Source: Gordius sp. MW1 | Taxonomy: Eukaryota > Nematomorpha > Gordioida > Gordea > Gordiidae | NCBI GenBank assembly: GCA_964036665.1 | Contig: OZ038530.1 | Location: forward strand, 1,364,001 to 1,428,000 | Direction of reading: 5' to 3' | Length of the DNA: 64,000 bases | Notes under the pieces: generated by a model | Seen by the model: the letters and a program-made list of their open reading frames with translations, nothing else | What the model was told of the DNA's origin: nothing | Databases searched by the model: none | Program-made: the position numbers and the translations under genes | Shown: in pieces, positions 33,462-43,872 of the stretch | How the letters are laid out: each line of letters opens with the position of its first letter | Position numbering within the stretch: the first letter of the stretch is position 1

Positions 33462-33881
33462 GGGGAGCCCGGGGGGGTAATACCCCCCCCGGGGAGTTTC
33501 AAATACCCCCCCGGAGAGTTTTGATTGAAGGAAGCATGAACATTAACTGAGGTTCCACCATGAAGTCATAAATTATATTAATAATAGGCTTAGGCTAAAA
33601 TTGAAATTCAATAAATTATTTTAATTTGTCAATAAAAAATATAAAATTGGCGAAATTAAATTTTTTTACAGATCAGGTGGAAATCATTCATAGACATCAT
33701 TTTTTAACATCTGTGAACCGTAAATTTACAATCTTGAAAGTTACAAATTATCTTTAATATATCAATAGGTAACTAAACATAAATAAATGCTTTTAGAATT
33801 ATTAAATCACTATCTTACTTATAAACTTAAAAAGAATTATTATAAATAATACATTCTATGTTTTTTTTGAATTGCAGATAG
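33447..33881 (+). other. 5' region of hAT copy 1 with candidate splice acceptors
   Basis: About 435 bases without a convincing coding frame. A pyrimidine-rich stretch before ACAG near 33671 and another before TTGCAG near 33878 look like 3' splice sites. The second lies 4 bases before the ATG of the 78-codon frame. This suggests 5' non-coding exons of the ancestral transposase gene; no transcript evidence is available. Confidence 0.4.
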
Positions 33882-34118
33882 ATGTCTGGTAAATATAAAA
33901 GTACTCTTTTACACTACTTTAGTAAAAAGGAAAAGTCTAATAAAAAGGATGGTAAATATGATTTAATTTGGAATAATTTTAATTATGCAACAGGTGAAGA
34001 TATGAATAATTGTTCTGTAGAAAAAACTCTGGTTTGTTCCATTCAATGTTATAATGAAAAGGATGGTATTTATATTTATATTACTAACAAAATATTGGTC
34101 ATTTTAAATGTATATTAA
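33882..34118 (+). CDS. 78-aa open frame, hAT transposase N-terminal fragment (copy 1)
   Basis: The product starts MSGKYKSTLLHYFSKKEKS. A short basic start with a hydrophobic-aromatic 'TLLxYF' motif followed by lysines is typical of animal hAT/ZMYM-type transposases, where it precedes a zinc-finger region. No zinc-binding domain or catalytic residues follow; residues from about 37 on belong to a segment that is internally duplicated downstream, and the stop at 34116-34118 falls in what may once have been intron. ATG 33882 is the only sensible start, just after a splice-acceptor-like TTGCAG. It is preserved in copies 2 and 3 with one residue change in copy 3. It could be translated as a small protein, but I think it is a relic. 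The family call is from motif memory. Confidence 0.45.
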   Translation: MSGKYKSTLLHYFSKKEKSNKKDGKYDLIWNNFNYATGEDMNNCSVEKTLVCSIQCYNEKDGIYIYITNKILVILNVY

Positions 34119-34400
34119 CTAATTATAATTTGCTTGCAAGCATATAAAAAAGATCTTTTTTGTCTAATCAATTATGTATTATGAAAAGGTGAGGATAATT
34201 CTGTGGAGAAACTGGTTTATTCCATAGATTGTCAAAATAAAAAAGATGGTATTTACATTTATACACACAAAATAATGTTTATAACTAATGATAATTATCT
34301 GTCATGCATTTAAATTCTGATATAGATAAAATATCTTTTTTATCTATTTGATTTTGAATTAGAAATAGGCGAGAAGATATGTTTGGGGAATACTATGGGT
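33975..34400 (+). repeat. Degenerate tandem exon-intron repeats inside hAT copy 1
   Basis: Three related blocks are anchored at GGTGAAGATATGAA (about 33992), GGTGAGGATAATTC (about 34189) and GGCGAGAAGATATG (about 34368), about 180-196 bp apart. The first two encode similar peptides (core SVEK..LV.SI then KDGIYIY) and are followed by similar non-coding tracts (ACTAAT.ATAAT, GCAT, ATCTTTTTT.TCTA). A fourth trace may be GGTAAAGATGGGACTG near 34454. The pattern indicates an old segmental duplication inside the element before it spread. Confidence 0.6.
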
Positions 34401-34509
34401 ATTTGTGTTTATATAAAATAATAAATAAGGCATGAATATGTTTGTTTGTAATAGGTAAAGATGGGACTGAATTAAGAAAAACTCTTGTTTTATCCCTTAC
34501 TTTAGTGCA

Positions 34510-34677
34510 ATGAACCGAATTATGGTTGCATTAAGAAACAGGCTAGGGGAGATATCTTTAGACCACTGTATGAGAATATCTATAGAAGGGGCTGACCTTC
34601 CTACTGAAGAATATCTAGATATGGCGATGAAGGAGTACGCCTTTAAAAAACAAAGAAGTATTCGGTTACTTTCTTAA
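34510..34677 (+). pseudogene. hAT transposase C-terminal (hATC-like) remnant, copy 1
   Basis: The frame reads MNRIMVALRNRLGEISLDHC and continues MRISIEGADLPTEEYLDMAM before a lysine-rich tail and stop at 34677. The pattern 'MNRI...LRNRL....LDH.MRISIEG.DL..EEYL' is characteristic of the C-terminal dimerisation region of ZMYM1/KIAA1586-like hAT transposases. The frame stays open upstream to about 34471 without an ATG, so the segment was probably a last exon spliced from further 5' (acceptor-like GTAATAG near 34454). Without the catalytic core it is non-functional as transposase; a DNA-binding-free dimerisation peptide is conceivable but unsupported. Confidence 0.6.
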
Positions 34678-34814
34678 AAGAACACTTGCCCGTTAAAATA
34701 TTACATGTATTTATTTAATGATTATGCGTGTATGTATCAATTTATATATCACTTATATCACCAATAAAAATTAGTAAATATTATACAAAATGGTTTAGCA
34801 ATTAAAAAAATTTT

Positions 34815-34871
34815 TACCCCCCCGGAAGTTGAAAATACCCCCCCGGAGCAATTTTTCTGAAAGAAACCCTG
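34815..34871 (+). repeat. 3' subterminal C-run repeats and inverted terminus, hAT copy 1
   Basis: Two TACCCCCCC-CGG motifs separated by a short AAGTTGAAAA link mirror, in the same direction, the pair near the 5' end (33480-33515). The terminal TCTGAAAGAAACCCTG is the inverted partner of the 5' end. Repeated subterminal motifs are where hAT transposases commonly bind; binding here is an inference. Confidence 0.7.
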
Positions 34872-36044
34872 GTCTGATGTCCTTTTGTTGTCCGTCCGTT
34901 CGTTGTCCGTTCGTTGTCCGTTCGTTGTCCGTCTGATGTCCTTTTGTTGTCCTTCCGTTGTCCGTTCGTTGTCCGTCTGATGTCCTTCCGTTGTCCGTCC
35001 GTTGTCCGCCCGTTGTCCTTCCGTTGTCCTTCCGTTGTCCGTCCGTTGTCCTTCCGTTGTCCGTCAGATGTCCTTTTGTTGTCTGTCCGTTGTCCGTTCG
35101 TTGTCCGTTCGTTGTCCTTCCGTTGTCCTTCCGTTGTCCGTCCGTTGTCCGTCCGTTGTCCTTCCGTTGTCCGTCTGATGTCCGTCCGTTGTCCTTCCGT
35201 TGTCCGTCCGTTGTCCGTCCGTTGTCCTTCCGTTGTCCGTCAGATGTCCTTTTGTTGTCTGTCCGTTGTCCGTTTGTTGTCCGTTCGTTGTCCGCCCGTT
35301 GTCCTTCCGTTGTCCTTCCGTTGTCCGTCCGTTGTCCGTCCGTTGTCCGTCCGTTGTCCTTCCGTTGTCCTTCCGTTGTCCTTCCGTTGTCCTTCCGTTG
35401 TCCGTCCGTTGTCCGTCTGATGTCATTTTGTTGTCCGTCCGTTGTCCGTCCGTTGTCCGTCCGTTGTCCGTTCGTTGTCCGTCCGTTGTCCGTCTGATGT
35501 CCTTTTGTTGTCTGTCCGTTGTCCGTTCGTTGTCCGTTCGTTGTCCGTTCGTTGTCCGTTTGTTGTCCGTCTGATGTCCTTTTGTTGTCCTTCCGTTGTC
35601 CGTCCGTTGTCCGTCTGATGTCCGCCCGTTGTCCTTCCGTCGTCCGTCCGTTGTCCGCCCGTTGTCCTTCCGTTGTCCTTCCGTTGTCCGTCCGTTGTCC
35701 TTCCGTTGTCCGTCCGTTGTCCGTTCGTTGTCCGTTCGTTGTCCGCCCGTTGTCCTTCCGTTGTCCTTCCGTTGTCCGTCCGTTGTCCTTCCGTTGTCCG
35801 TCCGTTGTCCGTCTGATGTCCTTTTGTTGTCCGTCCGTTGTCCGTCTGATGTCCTTTTGTTGTCCTTCCGTTGTCCGTCCGTTGTCCGTCTGATGTCCTT
35901 CCGTTGTCCATCCGTTGTCCGTCCCTTGTCCATCTGATGTCCTTCCGTTGTCCGTCCGTTGTCCGTCTGATGTCCTTCCGTTGTCCGTCCGTTGTCCGTC
36001 CCTTGTCCGTCTGATGTCCTTCCGTTGTCCGTCCGTTGTCCATC
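34872..36044 (+). repeat. 11-bp satellite array, segment 11
   Basis: Satellite between transposon copy 1 and spacer 10. It starts GTCTGATGTCCTTTTG where copies 2 and 3 have GCCCGTTGTCCGTCCG. A 4-bp phase slip (TTCG inserted at 34899-34902) follows and is shared with segments 14 and 16. A rare TTCCGTCGTCCG unit occurs near 35636. Confidence 0.97.
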
Positions 36045-36633
36045 AGGAGGCTACAAGTTTGAATCCCGGAGAGTATTCTGTTCTTGTTAATAACATTGAT
36101 AATATGACTTTTTAGCCGTCCGCTGAAATTTTCACGAAGCCTATATGGTTGAACAAAAAAATTTAAAAAATTTTCAAGTCGAAAAATTTTTTTTTTTCGG
36201 AATTCACCTCTGATATCGAAAATTTTCATGAGGCCTATATGGTGTTACAAAAAAATTGAAAAAATTTTGAGGTCGAAAAAATATTTTCTGATCAAAAAAA
36301 TTTTTTTTACGGAATTCACTTCTGATATCAAAAATTTTCATGAGGCCTATATGGTTGAACAAAAAAATGGAAAAAAATTTGAGGTCGAAAAAAATATTTT
36401 TTGATAAAAAAAATTTAATAAATTGCATAGCACGGAGGGACGACGGAGGGACGACGGAGGGACGACGGACGGACGACGGAGGGACGACGGACGGACGACG
36501 GAGAGACGACGGAGGGAGGACGGACGGACAACGGAGGGACGACGGACCGTCCGTTGTCCGTCAGGAGGCAACAAGTTTGAATCCGTGAGAGTATTCTGTT
36601 GATAATATGACTTTTTGGCCGTCCGCTGGCTAC
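36045..36633 (+). repeat. AT-rich composite spacer, copy 10 (589 bp, three-module)
   Basis: As copy 1 but with a third AT module. Modules start near 36126, 36219 and 36331; the middle one ends in CTGATC and an ACGGAATTC junction. The inverted block is also longer and carries a different unit order. Only spacers 10, 12 and 13, each about 2.6 kb downstream of a transposon copy, have this form. Confidence 0.9.
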
Positions 36634-39600
36634 GTCCGTTGTCCGTCCGTTGTCCGCCCGTTGTCCGTCCGTTGTCCGTCCGTTGTCCGTCCGTTGTCCG
36701 TCCGTTGTCCGTCCGTTGTCCTTTCGTTGTCCGCCCGTTGTCCGTCCGTTGTCCGTCCGTTGTCCGCCCGTTGTCCGTCCGTTGTCCGTCCGTTGTCCGC
36801 CCGTTGTCCTTCCGTTGTCCGCCCATTGTCCGTCCGTTGTCCGTCCGTTGTCCGTCCGTTGTCCTTTCGTTGTCCGCCCGTTGTCCGTCCGTTGTCCGTC
36901 CGTTGTCCGCCCGTTGTCCTTCCGTTGTCCTTCCGTTGTCCGTCCGTTGTCCGTCTGATGTCCTTTTGTTGTCCGTCCGTTGTCCGTCTGATGTCCTTTT
37001 GTTGTCCTTCCGTTGTCCGCCCGTTGTCCTTCCGTTGTCCTTCCGTTGTCCGTCCGTTGTCCGTCTGATGTCCTTTTGGTATCCGTCCGTTGTCCGTCTG
37101 ATGTCCTTTTGTTGTCCTTCCGTTGTCCGTCCGTTGTCCGTCTGATGTCCTTCCGTTGTCCATCCGTTGTCCGTCCCTGTCCTTCCGTTGTCCGTCTGAT
37201 GTCCTTTTGTTGTCCGTCCGTTGTCCGTCTGATGTCCTTTTGTTGTCCTTCCGTTGTCCGTCATTTGTCCGCCCGTTGTCCGTCCGTTGTCCGTCCGTTG
37301 TCCGTCAGATGTCCTTTTGTTGTCCGCCCATTGTCCGCCCGTTGTCCGTCCGTTGTCCGTCCGTTGTCCTTCCGTTGTCCGTCTGATGTCCTTTTGTTGT
37401 CCGTCCGTTGTCCGTCCGTTGTCCGCCCGTTGTCCTTCCGTTGTCCTTCCGTTGTCCGCCCGTTGTCCGCCCGTTGTCCGTCCGTTGTCCGTCCGTTGTC
37501 CGTCCGTTGTCCTTCCGTTGTCCGTCTGATGTCCTTTTGTTGTCCGTCCGTTGTCCGTCCGTTGTCCTTCCGTTGTCCTTCCGTTGTCCGTCCGTTGTCC
37601 GTCCGTTGTCCTTCCGTTGTCCGTCCGTTGTCCGTCTGATGTCCTTCCGTTGTCCGTCCCTTGTCCGTCTGATGTCCTTCCGTTGTCCGTCCGTTGTCCG
37701 TCTGATGTCCTTCCGTTGTCCGTCCGTTGTCCGTCCCTTGTCCGTCTGATGTCCTTCCGTTGTCCGTCCGTTGTCCGTCCGTTGTCCGCCCGTTGTCCTT
37801 CCGTTGTCCTTCCGTAGTCCGTCAGTTGTCCGTCTGATGTCATTCCGTTGTCCGTCCGTTGTCCGTCCGTTGTCCGCCCGTTGTCCTTCCGTTGTCCGTC
37901 CGTTGTCCCTCTGATGTCCTTCCGTTGTCCGTCCGTTGTCCGTCCGTTGTCCGTCCGTTGTCCGCCCGTTGTCCTTCCGTTGTCCGTCCGTTGTCCGTCC
38001 GTTGTCCTTCCGTTGTCCTTCCGTTGTCCGTTCGTTGTCCGTCCGTTGTCCGTCTGATGTCCTTTTGTTGTCCGTCCGTTGTCCGCCCGTTGTCCGTCCG
38101 TTGTCCGTCCGTTGTCCGCCCGTTGTCCTTCCGTTGTCCGTCCGTTGTCCGTCTGATGTCCTTCCGTTGTCCTTCCGTTGTCCGTCCGTTGTCCCTCTGA
38201 TGTCCTTCCGTTGTCCGTCCGTTGTCCGTCCGTTGTCCGCCCGTTGTCCTTCCGTTGTCCGTCCGTTGTCCTTCCGTTGTCCGTCCGTTGTCCGTCTGAT
38301 GTCCTTTTGTTGTCCGTCCGTTGTCCGTCTGATGTCCTTTTGTTGTCCTTCCGTTGTCCGTCCGTTGTCCGTCTGATGTCCTTCCGTTGTCCGTCCGTTG
38401 TCCGTCCGTTGTCCTTCCGTTGTCCGTCCGTTGTCCGTCCGTTGTCCTTCCGTTGTCCGTCCGTTGTCCTTCCGTTGTCCGTCCGTTGTCCCTCTGATGT
38501 CCTTCCGTTGTCCGTCCGTTGTCCGTTCGTTGTCCACCCGTTGTCCTTCCGTTGTCCTTCCGTTGTCCGTCCGTTGTCCTTCCGTTGTCCGTCCGTTGTC
38601 CGTCTGATGTCCTTTTGTTGTCCGTCTGATGTCCTTTTGTTGTCGGTCCGTTGTCCGTTCGTTGTCCGTCCGTTGTCCGCCCGTTGTCCTTCTGTTGTCC
38701 TTCCGTTGTCCGTCCGTTGTCCGTCTGATGTCCTTCCGTTGTCCGTCCGTTGTCCGCCCGTTGTCCGTCCGTTGTCCGTCCGTTGTCGGCCCGTTGTCCT
38801 TCCGTTGTCCTTCCGTTGTCCGTCCGTTGTCCGTCCGTTGTCCGCCCGTTGTCCTTCCGTTGTCCTTCCGTTGTCCGTCCGTTGTCCGTCTGATGTCCTT
38901 TTGTTGTCCGTCCGTTGTCCGTTCTTTGTCCGTCCCTTGTCCGTCTGATGTCCTTTTGTTGTCCGTTCGTTGTCCGTTCGTTGTCCGTTCGTTGTCCGTC
39001 TGATGTCCGCCCGTTGTCCTTCCGTTGTCCGTCCGTTGTCCGCCCGTTGTCCTTCCGTTGTCCTTCCGTTGTCCGTCCGTTGTCCTTCCGTTGTCCGTCC
39101 GTTGTCCGTCCGTTGTCCTTCCGTTGTCCGTCCGTTGTCCGTCCGTTGTCCGTCTGATGTCCTTCCGTTGTCCGCCCGTTGTCCTTCCGTTGTCCGTCCG
39201 TTGTCCGTCCGTTGTCCTTCCGTTGTCCTTCCGTTGTCCGCCCGTTGTCCGCCCGTTGTCCGTCCGTTGTCCGTCCGTTGTCCGCCCGTTGTCCTTCCGT
39301 TGTCCGCCCATTGTCCGCCCGTTGTCCTTCCGTTGTCCGCCCATTGTCCGTCCGTTGTCCGTCCGTTGTCCGTCTGATGTCATTTTGTTGTCTGTCCGTT
39401 GTCCGTCCGTTGTCCGTCCCTTGTCCGTCTGATGTCCTTCCGTTGTCCGTCCGTTGTCCGTCCGTTGTCCTTCCGTTGTCCGTCCGTTGTCCTTCCGTTG
39501 TCCGTCCGTTGTCCTTCCGTTGTCCGTCCGTTGTCCGTTCGTTGTCCGTTCGTTGTCCGTTCGTTGTCCGTTCGTTGTCCGTTCGTTGTCCGTCTGATGT

Positions 39601-41167
39601 CCTTTTGTTGTCCTTCTGTTGTCCTTCCGTTGTCCGTCCGTTGTCCGTCTGATGTCCTTCCGTTGTCCGTCCGTTGTCCGCCCGTTGTCCGTCCGTTGTC
39701 CGCCCGTTGTCCGTCCGTTGTCCGTCCGTTGTCGGCCCGTTGTCCTTCCGTTGTCCTTCCGTTGTCCGTCCGTTGTCCGCCCGTTGTCCTTCCGTTGTCC
39801 TTCCGTTGTCCGTCCGTTGTCCGTCTGATGTCCTTTTGTTGTCCGTCCGTTGTCCGTCCGTTGTCCGTTCGTTGTCCGTCCCTTGTGCGTCTGATGTCCT
39901 TTTGTTGTCCGTCCGTTGTCCGTTCGTTGTCCGTTCGTTGTCCGTCTGATGTCCTTCCGTTGTCCGTCCGTTGTCCGCCCGTTGTCCTTCCGTTGTCCGT
40001 CCGTTGTCCTTCCGTTGTCCTTCCGTTGTCCTTTTGTTGTCCGTCCGTTGTCCGTCCGTTGTCCGTTCGTTGTCCGTCCCTTGTCCGTCTGATGTCCTTT
40101 TGTTGTCCTTCCGTTGTCCGTTCGTTGTCCGTCTGATGTCCTTCCGTTGTCCGTCCGTTGTCCGCCCGTTGTCCTTCCGTTGTCCGTCCGTTGTCCGTCC
40201 GTTGTCCTTCCGTTGTCCGTCCGTTGTCCGTCTGATGTCCTTCCGTTGTCCATCCGTTGTCCGTCCCTTGTCCGTCTGATGTCCTTCCGTTGTCCGTCCG
40301 TTGTCCGTCTGATGTCCTTCCGTTGTCCGTCCGTTGTCCGTCCCTTGTCCGTCTAATGTCCTTCCGTTGTCCGTCCGTTGTCCGTCCGTTGTCCTTCCGT
40401 TGTCCGTCCGTTGTCCGTCCGTTGTCTGTCCGTTGTCCGCCCATTGTCCGTCCGTTCTCCTTCCGTTGTCCGTCCGTTGTCCTTCCGTTGTCCGTCTGAT
40501 GTCCTTTTGTTGTCCGTCCGTTGTCCGCCCGTTGTCCTTCCGTTGTCCGTTCTTTGTCCATCTGATGTCCTTTTGTTGTCCGTCCGTTGTCCGTTCGTTG
40601 TCCGTTCGTTGTCCGTCTGATGTCCTTTTGTTGTCCTTCCGTTGTCCGTTCGTTGTCCGTCTGATGTCCTTCCGTTGTCCGTCCGTTGTCCGCCCGTTGT
40701 CCTTCCGTTGTCCTTCCGTTGTACTTCCGTTGTCCGTCTGATGTCCGCCCGTTGTCCTTCCGTTGTCCGTCCGTTGTCCGCCCGTTGTCCTTCCGTTGTC
40801 CTTCCGTTGTCCGTCCGTTGTCCTTCCGTTGTCCGTCCGTTGTCCGTTCGTTGTCCGTTCGTTGTCCGCCCGTTGTCCTTCCGTTGTCCTTCCGTTGTCC
40901 GTCCGTTGTCCTTCCGTTGTCCGTCCGTTGTCCGTCTGATGTCCTTTTGTTGTCCGTCCGTTGTCCGTCTGATGTCCTTTTGTTGTCCTTCCGTTGTCCG
41001 TCCGTTGTCCGTCTGATGTCCTTCCGTTGTCCATCCGTTGTCCGTCCCTTGTCCATCTGATGTCCTTCCGTTGTCCGTCCGTTGTCCGTCTGATGTCCTT
41101 CCGTTGTCCGTCCGTTGTCCGTCCCTTGTCCGTCTGATGTCCTTCCGTTGTCCGTCCGTTGTCCATC
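36634..41167 (+). repeat. 11-bp satellite array, segment 12
   Basis: About 4.5 kb of satellite with a one-base deletion in a unit near 37177 and a TTGTCGGCCCG variant near 38790 and 39733. The right end carries the standard left-of-spacer flank with TTGTACTTCCG near 40721. No other feature is seen. The longest minus-strand open frame of the window, 1,170 codons from 41352 down to 37840, lies mainly here and is judged spurious. Confidence 0.97.
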
Positions 41168-41621
41168 AGGAGGCTACAAGTTTGAATCCCGGAGAGTATT
41201 CTGTTCTTGTTAATAACATTGATAATATGACTTTTTAGCCGTCCGCTGAAATTTTCACGAAGCCTATATGGTTGAACAAAAAAATTTAAAAAATTTTCAA
41301 GTCGAAAAAATTTTTTTTGTCGGAATTCACCTCTGATATCGAAAATTTTCATGAGGCCTATATGGTGTTACAAAAAAATTGAAAAAATTTTGAGGTCGAA
41401 AAAAATATTTTTTGATAAAAAAATTTAATAAATTGCATAGCACGGAGGGACGACGGAGGGACGACAGAGGGACGACGGACGGACGACGGAGAGACGACGG
41501 AGGGAGGACGGACGGACAACGGAGGGACGACGGACCGTCCGTTGTCTGTCAGGAGGCAACAAGTTTGAATCCGTGAGAGTATTCTGTTGATAATATGACT
41601 TTTTGGCCGTCCGCTGGCTAC
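41168..41621 (+). repeat. AT-rich composite spacer, copy 11 (454 bp)
   Basis: Two-module spacer, closest in length to copies 1, 3, 4, 5 and 6, with a private TTGTCTGTCAGG before the right direct repeat. It stands in the same position relative to transposon copy 2 as spacer 9 does to copy 1. Confidence 0.9.
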
Positions 41622-43434
41622 GTCCGTTGTCCGTCCGTTGTCCGCCCGTTGTCCGTCTGTTGTCCGTCCGTTGTCCGTCCGTTGTCCGTTCGTTGTCCGT
41701 TCGTTGTCCTTCCGTTGTCCTTCCGTTGTCCTTCCGTTGTCCGTCCGTTGTCCGTCTGATGTCCTTCCGTTGTCCGTCCGTTGTCCGTCCGTTGTACGCC
41801 CGTTGTCCTTCCGTTGTCCGTCCGTTGTCCGTCCGTTGTCCGTCCGTTGTCCGTCCGTTGTCCTTCCGTTGTCCGTCAGATGTCCTTTTGTTGTCTGTCT
41901 GTTGCCCCGTTCGTTGTCCGTTCGTTGTCCGTTCGTTGTCCGTCCGTTGTCCGCCCGTTGTCCGCCCGTTGTCCTTCCGTTGTCCGTCCGTTGTCCTTGC
42001 GTTGTCCGTCCGTTGTCCGTCCGTTGTCCGTTCGTTGTCCGTTCGTTGTCCACCCGTTGTCCTTCCGTTGTCCTTCCGTTGTCCGTCCGTTGTCCTTCCG
42101 TTGTCCGTCCGTTGTCCGTCTGATGTCCTTTTGTTGTCCGTCCGTTGTCCGTCTGATGTCCTTTTGTTGTCCTTCCGTTGTCCGTCCGTTGTCCGTCTGA
42201 TGTCCTTCCGTTGTCCATCCGTTGTCCGTCCCTTGTCCGTCTGATGTCCTTCCGTTGTCCGTCCGTTGTGCGCCCGTTGTCCGCCCGTTGTCCTTCCGTT
42301 GTCCGTCCGTTGTCCGTCTGATGTCCTTCCGTTGTCCGTCCGTTGTCCGTCCGTTGTCCGCCCGTTGTCCTTCCGTTGTCCGTCCGTTGTCCGTCCGTTG
42401 TCCGTCCGTTGTCCGTCCGTTGTCCTTCCGTTGTCCGTCAGATGTCCTTTTGTTGTCTGTCCGTTGTCCGTTCGTTGTCCGTTCGTTGTCCGTTCGTTGT
42501 CCGTCCGTTGTCCGCCCGTTGTCCGCCCGTTGTCCTTCCGTTGTCCGTCCGTTGTCCTTCCGTTGTCCGTCCGTTGTCCGTCCGTTGTCCGTTCGTTGTC
42601 CGTTCGTTGTCCGCCCGTTGTCCGTCCGTTGTCCGTCCGTTGTCCGTTCGTTGTCCGTCCCTTGTCCGTCTGATGTCCTTTTGTTGTCCGTCCGTTGTCC
42701 GTTCGTTGTCCGTTCGTTGTCCGTTCGTTGTCCGTTCGTTGTCCTTTCGTTGTCCGTTCGTTGTCCGTCTGATGTCCTTTTGTTGTCCTTCCGTTGTCCG
42801 TCCGTTGTCCGTCTGATGTCCTTCCGTTGTCCGTCCGTTGTCCGCCCGTTGTCCTTCCGTTGTCCGCACGTTGTCCGCCCGTTGTATGTCCGTTGTCCGT
42901 CCGTTGTCCGTCCTTTGTCCGCCCGTTGTCCGTCCGTTGTCCGTCTGATGTCCTTTTGTTGTCCGCCCGTTGTCCGTCCGTTGTCCGTCCGTTGTCCGTT
43001 CGTTGTCCATCCGTTGTCCGTCTGATGTCCTTTTGTTGTCCGCCCGTTGTCCTTCCGTAGTCCGCCCGTTGTCCGTCCGTTGTCCTTCCGTTGTCCTTCC
43101 GTTGTCCGTTCGTTGTCCGTTCGTTGTCCGTCCGTTGTCCGTCCGTTGTCCGGCCGTTGTCCGTTCGTTGTACGTCCGTTGTCCGTCTGATGTCCTTTTG
43201 TTGTCTGTCCGTTGTCCGTTCGTTGTCCGTTCGTTGTCCGTTCGTTTTCCGTTCGTTGTCCGTTCGTTGTCCGTCTGATGTCCTTTTGTTGTCCTTCCGT
43301 TGTCCGTCCGTTGTCCGTCTGATGTCCTTCCGTTGTCCGTCCGTTGTCCGTCCGTTGTCCTTCCGTTGTCCGCACGTTGTCCGCCCGTTGTATGTCCGTT
43401 GTCCGTCCGTTGTCCGTCCGTTGTCCGCCCGTTG
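41622..43434 (+). repeat. 11-bp satellite array, segment 13
   Basis: Counterpart of segment 10. It has a local phase break near 41896 (TTGCCCCGTTCG) and TTGTCCACCCG near 42050. Its last units match those before transposon copy 1. Confidence 0.97.
43427..43434 (+). repeat. 5' target-site duplication half of hAT copy 2 (GCCCGTTG)
   Basis: Identical to 44863-44870 on the far side of the element: an intact 8-bp duplication, the length diagnostic of hAT insertion. Confidence 0.85.
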
Positions 43435-43872
43435 CAGGGTTTCTTTCAGAGGGGAGCCCGGGGGGGGTAATATCCCCCCCCGGGGAGTTTCAAATACCCC
43501 CCCGGAGAGTTTTGATTGAAGGAAGCATGAACATTAACTGAGGTTCCACCATGAAGTCATAAATTATATTAATAATAGGCTTAGGCTAAAATTGAAATTC
43601 AATAAATTATTTTAATTTGTCAATAAAAAATATAAAATTGGCGAAATTAAATTTTTTTACAGATCAGGTGGAAATCATTCATAGACATCATTTTTTAACA
43701 TCTGTGAACCGTAAATTTACAATCTTGAAAGTTACAAATTATCTTTAATATATCAATAGGTAACTAAACATAAATAAATGCTTTTAGAATTATTAAATCA
43801 CTATCTTACTTATAAACTTAAAAAGAATTATTATAAATAATACATTCTATGTTTTTTTTGAATTGCAGATAG

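Larger units (their letters stand above)
33446..34871 (+). mobile_element. Non-autonomous hAT DNA transposon, copy 1 (1,426 bp)
   Basis: The element begins CAGGGTTTCTTTCAGA and ends TCTGAAAGAAACCCTG, a perfect 16-bp terminal inverted repeat of hAT type. C-rich subterminal repeats (TACCCCCCC followed by CGG) occur twice near each end in the same orientation. The body is AT-rich and unlike the satellite. It holds a possible 5' non-coding exon region, a 78-codon open frame resembling a hAT transposase N-terminus, degenerate internal repeats, and a 55-codon frame resembling the hAT C-terminal dimerisation region. The catalytic core of a normal 600-800 residue transposase is absent, so it cannot move on its own. 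Confidence 0.85.
31184..36633 (+). repeat. 9.99-kb-spaced higher-order repeat, unit A
   Basis: The order spacer, satellite, transposon, satellite, three-module spacer here is repeated at 41168-46635. Offsets between landmarks are 9,984 (spacers 9 and 11), 9,989 (transposons 1 and 2) and 9,991 (spacers 10 and 12). Small drift comes from gained or lost 11-mers and C-run length. The left edge is approximate. Confidence 0.8.

Noticed and set aside
33882-34118. 78-aa frame as a conserved host gene
   Set aside because: It lies within transposon ends, its similarity is to a hAT transposase start, and near-identity of the three copies is explained by recent array duplication.
33446-34871. Complete autonomous transposon
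   Set aside because: At 1.43 kb, with only N- and C-terminal traces and no catalytic region, it cannot encode a working transposase.
36340-36588. Plus-strand frames across spacer inverted blocks (GRRTDDGG-type peptides)
   Set aside because: They are translations of inverted 11-mers next to AT-rich modules and are absent or altered in other spacer copies.
37840-41352. 1,170-codon minus-strand open frame, and others of 300-990 codons, as real genes
   Set aside because: They are low-complexity reads of an 11-bp satellite, occur in overlapping frames on both strands, start inside AT-rich spacer or at chance ATGs, and end where the satellite phase happens to give a stop. No domain or codon bias is visible.
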